The notes beneath the pieces were generated by a model that worked only from the letters and a program-made list of their open reading frames with translations, had not been told where the DNA came from and ran no database searches. Positions 46,606 to 57,232 of a DNA stretch of 64,000 nucleotides are shown here, piece by piece. The position numbers were made by a program, and so were the translations under genes. Source of the DNA: Astropecten irregularis. Its lineage: Eukaryota > Echinodermata > Asteroidea > Paxillosida > Astropectinidae. The DNA lies in contig OZ020248.1 in NCBI GenBank assembly GCA_963971285.1, positions 6,696,001-6,760,000 on the forward strand. The letters run 5' to 3'. Each line of letters opens with the position of its first letter. Within the stretch, counting starts at the first letter, position 1.

Positions 46606-46728
46606 GGGCCTGTTTGTTCACAACGCACAGGATCCCCCGATTTGCGGATCCACGTCCTATGCAAGGTACGCTAAAATGGGATCTGGATCAGGAGGATCCG
46701 TGATCTTGTGCGTTAAACAAACAGGCCC
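46606..46728. mobile_element. Tourist/Harbinger-like MITE with TTA duplication
   Basis: GGGCCTGTTTGTTCACAACG ... GTTAAACAAACAGGCCC; TTA directly on both sides (46603-46605, 46729-46731). This is the PIF/Harbinger target signature. Confidence 0.8.
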
Positions 46729-47093
46729 TTAGTGTAAAACAAAGGCCGGACATGAATTCATGGCTGTGATTGGCCACAAGAAAACGAGGCGGAGCTTAAC
46801 GGATCGGTCTATTGACATTTTAAAGCGTTGTTTAGGCAGTAGCCAATCATTAAATGGCTCAATCTAGATTTCTGACTGAGACTGAGTGAATTTAATGTCT
46901 TATTTATTTACCAACATAAACTTGTTTTCAATATTTGGGAAATAGTTTTGATGTTGATGTGTACGTTTCGGACACAATCACATCATGATAAGATTACATG
47001 GCCTGGTTTTGTTTGAAGGTAGCATACAGGATTCCAATTGGTCAGTTTTGGTCACATGTTTTTGTTGAAGAGAACATTTATTCCAATCATAAA

Positions 47094-47231
47094 GGGCCTG
47101 ATTGTGATCATCAGGCATGCGATCAGTGAATGGTGATCCTACATGTACTACTCCGGATCCAATTTTAGCGTATCCTGCATGGGACGTGGATCTGCAAGAT
47201 CACTGATCATGTGCTTGAAACAAACAGGGCC
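47094..47231. mobile_element. Tourist/Harbinger-like MITE
   Basis: GGGCCTGATTGTGATCATCA ... GCTTGAAACAAACAGGGCC, followed by TTA. Inner core is in the opposite orientation to the 46606 copy (TTTTAGCGTATCCTGCATGG). Confidence 0.75.
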
Positions 47232-47491
47232 TTAGTTATCAAAATTGACGCCATACAACTGTAAAACTGTTAAAGTGTCAAAATATCTGTGATTGTGTTT
47301 TTGACGAAAAGATGGTGTCTCGTTTAACATTTATTGCTACAAGCAGAATTAGCTTGTGCAGTTTTTCATGTTTTTCAAGTGCTGTTTTCTGGAATGTCAC
47401 AGCACTACAGAGGGATATATTTCACAGAATTATTGGCTTTTAGTGTGATTGTATGAAGTTACCTTCTACTTCCAGTGTTAAGGGCAACTTA

Positions 47492-47613
47492 AGGCCTGTT
47501 TGTTTCAGGCACGCGATCAGTGATCTTGCAGATTCACAGTCCCATGCCGGATAGGCTAAAATGGGATCCGGATCAGCAGGATCACTGATCGCGTGCCTGA
47601 AATAAACAGGCCC
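47492..47613. mobile_element. Tourist/Harbinger-like MITE
   Basis: AGGCCTGTTTGTTTCAGGCA ... GCCTGAAATAAACAGGCCC with long inner arms CGCGATCAGTGATCTTGC. Third copy within 1.1 kb. Confidence 0.75.
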
Positions 47614-47899
47614 AACAGAAGTGTCTCAGGCCAAATCCAGCGTTCGGTGAAAAAAATTGAAATGCTCTGGCACCTAAAAATGGTTTGAAAATAATGCACA
47701 AAAGCTGCATCTTTTGTTACTGACTGCAAAGCCTGTTAGTACAGGCCTAGCTGGTTTACTTCCTTTCCTTCTTCCCTCTATTTTATTTGTTTTAATTATG
47801 CATTATTGCTCAATTTGTTTGGCTCACATTACAACTTTTTTGCTGAAGATGAAGAAAAGTGCTGACTCAAATTCTCAAAACTGAGTCATTTTCATAGTT

Positions 47900-48243
47900 T
47901 TAAAGGCTTAATACAGGATTGGTAAAGGTTACGGAACAGCTGCTGCTCATAATTTGTTTTGTCATGGTATAAAAACAAACCTGTGATATTTTCAGCTCAT
48001 GCCATCTTTGGAAACAGTTGAAAACAGTGAAAAACCCTCACAGTATTTTCAAATCTCGTCCCGAGATCAAAACTGTTTTCGGTCATTGTTTTACTAATTT
48101 TTAGATAAATACAGCATTTCAGCTGGAAATGTTTTAATGGCCGCATGTTTTTACCAGCACCATCTTCATATCCTGAAAATTTTACGTAAAAATGAACATT
48201 TCTGTTTGGTTGGGTATGTTACCAATCCTGTACTGTACCTTTA
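47900..48243. mobile_element. AAAGGTA fold-back element, ATTGGTAAAGGT type
   Basis: TAAAGGCTTAATACAGGATT ... TACCAATCCTGTACTGTACC-TTTAA. Confidence 0.75.
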
Positions 48244-49561
48244 ATCATGTTGAAAAGTCTAATATTCTAAATTGAACATCAGACACCATGGAAAGTACAC
48301 AAATTCTGTCCAATAAACTATTGCCATGATAATGCACAGACTGATATATCTTATTCAACAATTTTTCAAAAGACGCAAATATGTCAGCAGTGAATGACTA
48401 TAAAATTGTGTTTTTACGGCTCTAAAGAATATGCCCACATGTTATAATATTCAACTGAATTTAGATTGTATTACTGTTTGTGCACTTTAATACCAACTAA
48501 TAAAGTTTAAAATACAAGATTGTGTTTCAAAAAACACAGTTTAGTGCAGATGTTTGTCATTTGGAATGCATCAATACAAAACTATTTGAAAAAATAAATT
48601 ATATACGAATAATGGAAATTTCCTCTTAATACCACATTATGGGCCCTATGGTCCTATGGAATTGTGTTGAACTCTCTATACAGTATACTTACAAGATATT
48701 GTACAAAATGTTCTGATGCCGCAGCATGCTTATCAAAAATTGAGTAAAAAAGATAAAGTTTGATATGAATGTGGAAGATCCTGATTCCTGATGAAGGCAC
48801 AAGTATTTTTAATGTGAAAACAAAGATTTCACAAATTGTTTGTTTACTAAGCAAATTGTAACAATTGATTCATTCTCATTTGACAATAGTTATTTCGGAA
48901 AATCCCACTGTGCTTTATTGTTATTGTTTTTTGTTTCTATTGTTTCCATTTTCCTTTTGGCATTGTTTTTGCCACCTGTGTACAGTGGAAATCCTTAAAT
49001 GAAAAGATTAATGATTCATTTATCAACAACAAAAACAATAACTCTAATTTAAAAAAAACACATCCAGGGTTTCTTTGATGAAAAGGCACAGTAACTTTTT
49101 GTGGTGTTTTTTTTAACCGTGTGCCAACTTCAACAGCTTGCTGTAATATAATTGCAAAGTTCTGTCTACCAAACTAAACAAAGTTACTGAGCTGATAGTC
49201 ATGATACTCAGCAAAAAAAAAAAGGTAAATACTAGATCAAATTGTTATAATGTGTAGGCCTACATGACACAATTTTGGATTTGGAATTTGGGGTTTGTAC
49301 AAGAACCAATAAATCTTTTTTTCTAATATTCCTCAGGGCTTCTTGACTAAACATGACCGACCTCACTGCTTTGCACAAGAAGATTTATACACACACAAAA
49401 ATGCCCTGATCAAGTAGGATCATTGTGATGTGAGCTTAACAGTACAGTGTACTGTACTTACATAAATCATACCAGTGGTTTATTTTGCTCCACAAGGAAG
49501 TTGAATCAGTGATGTGAGAGTTCAGATTTAAATCTGATTTCAGATTTTCTTATTAAGATTT
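48244..49561. other. No gene seen
   Basis: AT-rich; could contain a KirC 3' UTR exon. The minus strand has AATAAA near 49478, without further support. Confidence 0.3.
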
Positions 49562-49768
49562 TAAAGGTAAAATACATGATTGGTAACAGCCTCACACTTG
49601 GTCTGATCCAAATTTTCACAGGCTTATTATTTCTTGTACAATACATGAAATAATAAGCCTGTGAACATTTGAGCTCAATCAGACAAACTCTGAAAGTTAT
49701 TTCGTAAATCTGTGAACATTTCTGTTTGGGTATGTTTATGTTACCAATCCTGTACTGTACCTGTTAAG
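49562..49768. mobile_element. AAAGGTA fold-back element with strong hairpin
   Basis: TAAAGGTAAAATACATGATT ... TACCAATCCTGTACTGTACC. Inside, a perfect 19-bp stem (49615-49633 with 49647-49665, TTCACAGGCTTATTATTTC) that the relatives lack. Confidence 0.75.
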
Positions 49769-50363
49769 TCTAACTCAGAATTTCAGCTTTTTTGTACACC
49801 TGCTCTGTACAAAAGTATAGGAACTTTCAAATTTCAGCTTTTTTGCTTGTCGTTATCAGAAATTTTTTTTTGTGGCCACTCACATCCCTGTAAAAATGAT
49901 ATTGAGGAAATTCATGGGAAATTAAAAAATGCCAAGAGATTCAGGCCAGATTTTGTCTTTTAGGATGCTCTAGTCAGCTGCTTGGTTAATGAACACTTTT
50001 TGAACTTGCAAAATCATTATGAATCTTTTTTTTATTTTAAGTTGCAGTTGAGAAAAATGCAACTATATATCTTTTGAAAAAAATATATTGAAAAATGTTA
50101 AGCATGCAAAAATATCTGCTTAAGACATTGCTTTTGTTAAGCATGCATTATATATGTAATGAAATCAAAATGTTCTTTGTTTTACAAGTTAACAATATAA
50201 TGCTATTACTGTATTTTGTCTTGTTCAATGTTTTTGGTTGAACTTTCAGTAGTTTTAGTCAGTCAGTTTATACAGAAAGTGATATTTGCCATATCAGATG
50301 ATATTCTCAGTCATATTTTTGTTTCTTTTGGCACCTTTTGGAAAATTTCCCCGACATTCTTAT

Positions 50364-50375
50364 ACTTACTTGGAA
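50364..50375 (-). other. Splice donor just after the KirC stop
   Basis: Immediately after the KirC TGA the minus strand reads TTCCAA then GTAAGTATAAG, a near-consensus donor 6 nt beyond the stop. With the KirA donor it suggests a shared 3' UTR intron position. KirB lacks a comparable donor there; its nearest good candidate is GG|GTAAGA near 37990. Confidence 0.5.
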
Positions 50376-51899
50376 TCAGATGTCTGATTCTGGGAACTCC
50401 ATTGTCTGTGTTGCTTTGATTCGGGGCACAAGGGGCGGTGAGATGCCGCTGTCAGAGTCCATGGATGTAATCCCGACATAGTCTGGAGGATCCTCGTCGA
50501 GATGCTGCTTAGCCTGTAACTTTTCAAGTTGTAGTTGATGAGGGCATTTGAAGTCGTCCGAGTTGTTGTTCTTCTTTGTCTTGCATTTTCCGTTAACGTG
50601 GTTCCCGTCTGGCAAGCTGTTTGTTGACGATGGAGTGCTTGCGCCAGAGGAGAGTTCCAGCTGGTAGGCGCTGCAGCTCGGCGTGCCGTCTACCGGGTAG
50701 GTGATGTTGAACTGCGAGTAGTCAACGCTGAGTTTGTTCTCTCTCTCAGCCATGGACACGATGTGACTGCTGAAACGATGACCCCACTTGATCTCCGTGG
50801 GAAGGTAGGATGTACGGGCCTGCATCACCAACCCGGTCTGCTCCACGACACCCTCGAAATAGACGATGATTTCAAAGGAGTTCTCAGCCAGGTCGGCCTT
50901 GGAGTATTTGTATAAGGGGCTCTTCTCGTCGATGACGTGGGTGATGATGAGGGGCCAGATGAGAAGGAGGTTGTTCTGGCCCAGTGACGATCCCACTTCC
51001 ATTGGGTGACTGAACAGCGGGATGCATTCCTCCTCCTGTGTGATCCGAGGTCGGATCAGCTGCGCCCGTATCCTCGCGTCAAAGATGTGGCTGGAACGGA
51101 TGTCGCCGATGCGAAACATTAGGCAGAGTTTGCCGTCCCTTGCGGCGATCACGGCACTGTGGCTGAACTTGATGGTGGCGGCACGCTTTTTGGGGCGGGC
51201 AATCTTGACGAAAATGCATCCGACGAGGATGGCATCCACCAGCGCGCTGAAGACCGACTGGATGACGACCAGGGTAGGCCCCACCCAGCATGCCTCGGTG
51301 ACGGAGCGGTAACCGTACCCGATGGTCGTCTGTGTCTCTACCGAGAACATGAATGCAGTCATGAAGCTGTCCACGTGGGCCACACAGGGCATGAAGGTCT
51401 CATCCTCCATGTCCATATAACCCAGATCCCCATGCCACAGCGCCAAACAGTACCAAATGAAGCTAAACACCAGCCAGCCCACAACATATGCCAGACTGAA
51501 AAACAACAGTAACAGGCGCCAGCGCAAGTCCACAATTGATGTGAAGGAGTCAGAAATGAAGTCGGTGGCGTAGGAGGGCTTGATGTTGTGGATGACATTG
51601 CAGGCGCCGTGTTTGTCCACCAGACGTTTGGACGCGATCTTATTCTTCTCCTCCTCATGCTTGGCCTTATTAATGGACGTCTGTGACGAGAACCACTTAG
51701 GCACCCAGTCCCTCCTCGAATTCTCCACGTAGCTCTCTGACCAAGGCAGGGACGGCTCCACTCCCCGTTCGCAATCCTCAAAACTCTCCGACACCGTGCA
51801 GCTCAGACAGGGCTTCAGATGATGCCTGTGCCCCACGGTAGTCCGTGAGTACTGCACCACCTCACACTCTCCACACTTTTTCCCATTTGGGGATGTCAT
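50376..51899 (-). CDS. Inward-rectifier potassium channel with CxxC/PPxY tails (KirC)
   Basis: 507-residue single-exon Kir channel, start ATG at 51899 with an in-frame stop upstream at 51945-51947. Same plan as KirB: C9xxC12 and C31xxC34, PSLPWSES 49-56, TM1 about 129-151, pore cysteines C172 and C204, filter TIGYG 192-196, TM2 about 207-231 with rectification aspartate D222, PKKR 236-239, sodium-site aspartate D266 (FRIGDIRSSH), PPDY 471-474 and terminal ESDI (PDZ class I). Differences: no sequon between TM1 and the pore, no FxYExE export-like motif, and both acids matching Kir2.1 D255 and D259 are lost (S305, N309), while the E299 match (E349) is kept. Weaker cytoplasmic polyamine block than KirA is therefore likely, by inference. 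KirB and KirC look like a tandem duplication, and may co-assemble since Kir channels are tetramers. Confidence 0.97.
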   Translation of the reverse strand: MTSPNGKKCGECEVVQYSRTTVGHRHHLKPCLSCTVSESFEDCERGVEPSLPWSESYVENSRRDWVPKWFSSQTSINKAKHEEEKNKIASKRLVDKHGACNVIHNIKPSYATDFISDSFTSIVDLRWRLLLLFFSLAYVVGWLVFSFIWYCLALWHGDLGYMDMEDETFMPCVAHVDSFMTAFMFSVETQTTIGYGYRSVTEACWVGPTLVVIQSVFSALVDAILVGCIFVKIARPKKRAATIKFSHSAVIAARDGKLCLMFRIGDIRSSHIFDARIRAQLIRPRITQEEECIPLFSHPMEVGSSLGQNNLLLIWPLIITHVIDEKSPLYKYSKADLAENSFEIIVYFEGVVEQTGLVMQARTSYLPTEIKWGHRFSSHIVSMAERENKLSVDYSQFNITYPVDGTPSCSAYQLELSSGASTPSSTNSLPDGNHVNGKCKTKKNNNSDDFKCPHQLQLEKLQAKQHLDEDPPDYVGITSMDSDSGISPPLVPRIKATQTMEFPESDI

Positions 51900-51930
51900 T
51901 ATAATCTCTCTCTTCCACGTACAAGTCCCT

Positions 51931-51945
51931 GTAAGTTTTCTTTGT
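51931..51945 (-). other. Possible splice acceptor before KirC
   Basis: The minus strand reads ACAAAGAAAACTTACAG before GGACTTGTACG, with the KirC ATG about 32 nt further on. The AG is well placed for a 5' UTR exon join, but the tract is purine-rich, so it is weaker than the KirB acceptor. Confidence 0.35.
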
Positions 51946-52516
51946 TATAAATCACAGATTAGCCAGCCACTTCTTCCCAATGAGATTCTGAAAAGACAAA
52001 CACAAACATTCCACTAAAATCCATTACAGACAAAAGTTCTCAAACAATCAGAATTATGACTTTTCTCTGTGTCATGCAGTAGTTAGCCTTGTGTTCCACT
52101 GTATAAGTAGTTACATCCACAGTGCTGTTTATATAAAGCACACTCAACAGTTGTGGTGGAGCGCTCAGAATGCAGTAAGGTGGCCCAACATCTGTTTATA
52201 TACCCAAATTCAGAAGCTTGGATTTAGTATGGGGAGGTCACAGAGGTCATGGTTACCACTCCAGTGCTAGCATATAATAGCAGGCACACAGGGCCTACAT
52301 CTAAGTTCTTGTATTTAATTGTGCACACAATCCTTTGGTGGAGGGGATCAAATTATTTCCTCCTGTTCCTTGATAACAAAAGGCTCAATGAAAGACACTT
52401 TGTGCTGAGTGCCAAGAGAACTGGCTGGCCTGTGCTGTGTTCTAGCAGACAATGGGACATAAAAACTTGTTTCAACCAATCAGGGACATTTTGGCTGCTG
52501 TGAAATCGGGCCGATC

Positions 52517-52830
52517 ACGTACTGGCAACCGAACCACCTGTTGTCTGGGTCTTGAATTGGCAATTAAATTAGTTTTCTCTTGGATTTCTATTTCTTTTTT
52601 GTTCAATTTTACAAAATCTTTGATGTGAATACATGTATCTCCTAGATCGGGAAAACTTCTCACATCTATTGTGAAAATCTTACCACCAACCGAACAAATA
52701 AACCACCTGTTGTCTTGCATGGTTTAAATTGGCAAATGAATGATTTCTTTGGTACTTTTTCTTTTTTATGTCTGGGTTTAAATTTCCTTCCATTTGCAAG
52801 GTCGGAAAAACTTTCTTCACATTTTGAAGG
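52517..52830. repeat. Diverged tandem duplication upstream of KirC
   Basis: Two units of about 165 bp share AACCGAAC, CCACCTGTTGTCT, TTGGCAA, CTTTTT, GGTCGGAAAAACTT-like words. Lies in the proposed KirC 5' intron. Confidence 0.6.
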
Positions 52831-53129
52831 AATGGTTATTTGTAGTTTATTGTTAAGGAATGATCTAACTTAGACATGCTGTGCCATGTTCCAATTACAT
52901 TAAGATATTGGGGTCAGCCTAGTGAAAACAAACTACTGCAATGTACATCCAGCCAGCTGTTATTTTTGTCAACACGTACGCCTTTCAAGAGCCTCATCGG
53001 TATGGTATTAATTCCTGAATTGTTGTCACTCAGTCATAAGAGCTCGTTATGCACAATTCAGTGTTCACAAACCCAACAAACAGATTTTAATTTTAATCAT
53101 CAAATAACCACAAGGGATTTTAGTTTAAT

Positions 53130-53264
53130 TGAAAAGATAATGACTATTAGGGACACCACCATCGTAGGGCTGGATAGCTCATTTGGAAAAGCGCCTGTAC
53201 GGTATTCAGGAGGTTGCAGGTTCGAATTCAGCTCCAGTCAATTTTTCTTTGTTCACTTTTTAGA
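53130..53264 (+). repeat. SINE-1 copy with inverted 5' tail
   Basis: ATGACTATTAGGGACACCAC, GGGCTGGATAGCTCATTTGG, GTTCGAATTC, TCCAGTCAATTTTTCTTTGT. Just before it, AATCATCAAATAACCACAAG is an inverted SINE-1 3' tail. Confidence 0.75.
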
Positions 53265-53455
53265 TTTTGTTTATGTTTGTTCTGCAAGCAGTATACATCT
53301 GTTTCATTTTGTAAGCTCGTGAACTTTTCCAAGGAGCAACCCTGTTTAATGTTAAAAAAATTATTAATTTGAATAATTTAGATATTTATATGGCGTACTT
53401 ATCTGGAAACCCGCTCAAGGTGCCTAAATTATTATTTCGTGGTCAGTGGGCTACA

Positions 53456-53690
53456 TTAACATTCCTGAAACCATCTCAACTCCCCGGGGAGTACAGCCCT
53501 GGCTGATATAAGCGCACAAAGGCTAATCAACCACAAAGCCATACCCTTACAGTTACAGGTACCCGTCACTAGCCCATGGATGGATTCGAACCCACAATCT
53601 GTAGAATGTAGAGTGACCACAAGATATCGAGTACGACAACGCCAGACCACTAGGCAACAGCACCCCACAGTATGCCATGTTTGATAATTC
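53456..53690 (-). repeat. SINE-2 copy, internally deleted
   Basis: Minus strand carries TGGTCTGGCGTTG, GGGTTCGAATCCATCCATGG and the 3' CCCCGGGGAGTTGAGATGGT. The middle (CCTTGGGCAAGATGC to CACCCAGG) is missing. Confidence 0.75.
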
Positions 53691-53743
53691 TTACTCACAT
53701 TTGAAAATTTTGAACAAAAGATCTGTTTTCCAAACCTACTTAC

Positions 53744-53872
53744 CACAGTTCCAACTGACTGACACATCACATAGCACGTACATAGCTGAGAGGACCATCA
53801 ATTTAAGTCTGTCACGCACGTACCTATAACATGCCACAACAAGGAAGTTATGCCAAACCAACAAAGAACTTT
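53744..53872 (-). other. Candidate non-coding first exon of KirC
   Basis: On the minus strand, about 30 nt below a TATATAA box, a stretch of roughly 125 nt ends in GAACTGTG then GTAAGT, a strong donor (exon end 53744). Splicing to the acceptor near 51931 would give KirC a 5' non-coding exon across a 1.8 kb intron. Transcription start is estimated from TATA spacing only. Confidence 0.35.
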
Positions 53873-53900
53873 GCTAAGCTCAACTAGCCAAGCATGCCAT

Positions 53901-53907
53901 TTATATA
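53901..53907 (-). promoter_or_regulatory. TATA box, candidate KirC promoter
   Basis: The minus strand reads ACTATATAAATGG here, a consensus TATA element about 2 kb upstream of KirC and positioned ahead of the candidate first exon. In AT-rich DNA such a word can occur by chance; the matching donor downstream is what raises it above background. Confidence 0.35.
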
Positions 53908-54689
53908 GTTCCCAAACCTCAACCCCTCCCAAACAAATACATATGCAAATGAGTGTCGCGGAATCAAAATGAAGTCAGGCAAAACTGTAACAACATTTTT
54001 GGAAATAAAATTCCTGAATGTGAAAAAAAATATGATAGTTTAATAATGATACGTTTAGGAAAAAAATCTGGAACTTGATTTTTTTCTTATGAAGGGAGAT
54101 TTCAATCAGAAAAACTTTGTCAAGCTTAACTGGCCAAGCATGCCATACATATTCAAATTATGTTGACTCAAACAAAATGGAATCTAGCGAAACTAATGAA
54201 TAAATGATAATATAATTATTCAGAAAAAAAGTTGCACGTTGGGTCTGTTTGACAACATGGAGTTTGTTTCATAGTGCTAACCAACTCTGCTAGTCCCGTT
54301 CAGAGATCTCAAGTTTACTCCCCATTTCAGTCAAAAATATTTTTTTGCCCCTTGCTTGATCACCTCCGGCCCACCCCCAAAAAAATATGTAAAATGGATA
54401 TCATGATCAGTTAAAAATTATCGAGAAAACTATCTTCCTTATATTTGCAACATTTTAATCTTGTTATTTTCTTCTTAGTATGTAACTGTATTAAGAAATC
54501 AAGTCAAATTTTAAGTTCAAGAGGTTTTAGAGGCCTATAGTAACAGAAACCATTTCTTCTTCTCTGAAAAACTTGAATACTGAATTTGATGAAACTTTCA
54601 CAGGCTAGTTTTATGATGTGTATTTTGAAAGCTAGGTGACTACAGACTAAAACCCCAGCATAATGTATCCAATGACTCTTTAACTTGAA
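53908..54689. other. No gene seen upstream of KirC promoter
   Basis: AT-rich; no repeat or coding support. Confidence 0.35.
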
Positions 54690-54990
54690 GAGTGGGGTGT
54701 TGTGGCCTAGAGGTCTGGTTTGTCGGACTCAAATTCTTGTGGTCAATCTTTTCTACAGATTGTGGGTTGGAATCCAGCCATGGGCTAGTGGTGCTTGTGT
54801 CCTTGGGCAAGATGCTTTGTCACATATTGCTCCTTTTCACCCAGGTGTAAATGGGTACCTGTGAGGGTAGAGATGGCTTTGTGGTTTGATTAGCCTTTGT
54901 GCTTTACAGGGGGGGGGGGGCTGTACACTCCCCAGGGAGCTGAGATGGTTTCAGGAATATAAATGACGTCCAATGACCAGGGATTCACAT
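54690..54990 (+). repeat. SINE-2 copy, near full length
   Basis: TGTGGCCTAGAGGTCTGG, GTGGGTTGGAATCCAGCC, CCTTGGGCAAGATGCTTTGT, GGTACCTGTGAGGGTAGAGA, and a 3' GGGAGCTGAGATGGTTTCAG. Confidence 0.8.
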
Positions 54991-55604
54991 TGTGATAATG
55001 TGCTAAGAGCTGCATTCTCTTATGATTTAGTATATTATCTAAAAGTGCTTGACATTTGGAGAAGGCATCTCATGTGAGTAGTTTCACTGAGGTTAGCTGA
55101 AGGCTGGTTTCACTTTTGTTTTCTCTTTTGTTGAGCAATCACATGTTTTTCTGGGAATTTTTTAACCTGATTTGAAAAAAAAGAAAGATTTGGACTATCA
55201 TAAACCTGGGGTTTAGTGAAATCCAGACCTGTACCACTTAATTGAATACTAGGTGGCCGTGCTAATTAATACTCCAGTTTTCTTCCTAAATGGGTGAACA
55301 AATAAAACAAATTGTATTCTATTTGAAGAGCTGTCATAAAGTTATCAATACATTGAATTACAAATGCAAAACAAATTACAAATGATACATATTAGAGTTA
55401 GGGAACATTTTTTAACCCAGGTTAAACATATTGCAGTGTGAAACTTGGTTTTATAGTGGTCAGTGTAACAAATGGGAAAAGAATGCAGGGTTTAAGAACC
55501 CTGGTTTAGAAAAGAAATTTTAACCCAGGTTAAGCAGCCACCTGAACCCTTCCAAGGCAGCTTTTTACTCATGTGTGAATAGGAGCAATCCTGAACTTAA
55601 AAAA

Positions 55605-55668
55605 ATTCTTGGAGTTAAGAGGGCCTGATGCTTTATGATCCTAGCAGGATCTTTATCAAAGGCTAAGT
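55605..55668 (-). repeat. GATCC-hairpin dispersed repeat
   Basis: TTGGAGTTAAGAGGGCCTGA ... AGCAGGATCTTTATCAAAGG. Confidence 0.6.
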
Positions 55669-55761
55669 AAAGATAAAGATCCTTTGGCCAGTTTGCACCA
55701 GTTTATAACTTGTATCGTTACTTGCATTGAACTTTGAAAAAGTTTTAAATTGAAAAAAGTT

Positions 55762-55986
55762 GGCTTTCTGAGTTTGGAGTTTGCAAGGAATGGCTCAGCG
55801 GACTTCCAGGGGCTGGGTCCGAATCAGAGAACCCCAAATCTGTCCAGTCATCTCAGCCAAGAATTAATATACCGTATGACCCACGACATTGAACATTTGA
55901 TTGCCCATATCCGGCAACATGCAGTCCTTTCTATAGAGCATTTCTCATCAGAGGTGCATGCACTTCCAGATCTTTCTTATATTTGA
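55762..55986 (+). other. Exon-like open stretch, unassigned
   Basis: About 220 nt of balanced base composition sits between AT-rich repeats. One frame runs to a TGA at 55984 and reads ARNGSADFQGLGPNQ then HLIAHIRQHAVLSIEHF. A second frame is open for about 40 codons (ending INIPYDPRH). A weak acceptor (GGCTTTCTGAG) precedes it. Two competing frames and no donor make this a weak candidate terminal exon. Confidence 0.15.
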
Positions 55987-56369
55987 TACAAAAAACTTGA
56001 ATCTGTCACTATATGTACACATAGAGTGGATATACTGAGTATCCTGTGTTCATTGACATTAATGTTATCAGTGCTAATGCTGTTTCCTGTGCGTGTATTT
56101 CTTAATGCCCCTAGCTTGGTATTTGTTAGGAATTATGCAAACATTTGTTCATTTCCTTTTATAAATGGGTGCGGTCTATTAAACAATATGTCTCATCGAA
56201 AGCCAGAATGTTACAAAGGCTTAAGATGATAATTCGCATGTAATTCTCTTAAGCGCACTAAGTCACACAATATTGATATTCACATTTTAATGTGAAAAAT
56301 GGCCATTTAAAAATGGCTGTCAATGGAGGTCTATTTTCACAATTTTGTTTGAGAGGCAAATTTGCCAGA

Positions 56370-56512
56370 TCAAAATAATATTGATGAAGAATTCAACAAC
56401 AGTGAAAGGGGTGACAGAGACATATTTCTTACATTATGGAAATCTGTTTTTGTTAATTTGTATTTAATACACCATTTCAGGCGGAAATATACCAATCCTG
56501 TACTGTACCTTT
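56370..56512 (+). mobile_element. AAAGGTA fold-back element, right part
   Basis: ACACCATTTCAGGCGGAAAT then TACCAATCCTGTACTGTACC-TTTA. Left end missing. Confidence 0.55.
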
Positions 56513-56815
56513 AACTTGGAAGTTCGAGCTAGTGAACTGAATAAGATTAGAAGCTGATGTAGGCCTACTACTACACATGTTATTCATGATTCAGGATCCT
56601 GTGCTACACAATTCAGTTTAGTATTGAAAATTAACAGATGACACAAAACTGACAATACATACATTTTGAAATAAAAGTGTTTAACAAGTTGCCTTAAAAA
56701 AAATACAATACTCATGAATGGCTGGTACATATACTTCACCTTTTTTAGCAATCCCAAATCTTGTCTGCAGAGACCGTCATCAGTTCACAGGTAGAGACAG
56801 GTAGTATAGGCCAAC

Positions 56816-57154
56816 ATGCAGGTTGTGTCGTCGTTGGTGCTAACGGTTTGGCTGTTTACGCATCGTAGCTGCTTGTTCAGCATAGCAGAGAGCCTGACTT
56901 CCGATGTGGAAGTGCGGAGACGGGGGCTAATTCAAATTTCCTCTGTTGTACCCCAATTGTTTTTTTCAATCATGCATAACAACGAAACCATGCCCCTCAA
57001 CCCCCCCTCCTCTCCTCCCCAAGCCCCGAAAAAAAATAATATGAATAATACTGTACGTGCTTCCATGTGGAAAGTCACAAACATGATGACTCATTGTCGT
57101 CTAGGTACTCCTCTCAGAAAGATTCCTTTCAGTATATTTTCCCATGGAAAATGA
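56816..57154 (+). other. ORF with signal-like start, doubtful
   Basis: A 112-codon ATG frame opens with MQVVSSLVLTVWLF, resembling a signal peptide, in a CpG-bearing stretch. The later half becomes low-complexity (Pro/Ser, then Asn/Met) and runs towards SINE-2 DNA. It could hold a real first coding exon, perhaps ending at CTAG|GTACTC (near 57105), but nothing else supports it. Confidence 0.15.
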
Positions 57155-57232
57155 TTTTCAAATTTTCTGTAGAAAGAATGTAAAAACTAATATATTGTGC
57201 ACTGATGACAGTATACCGCCTTTCTTCCTAGC

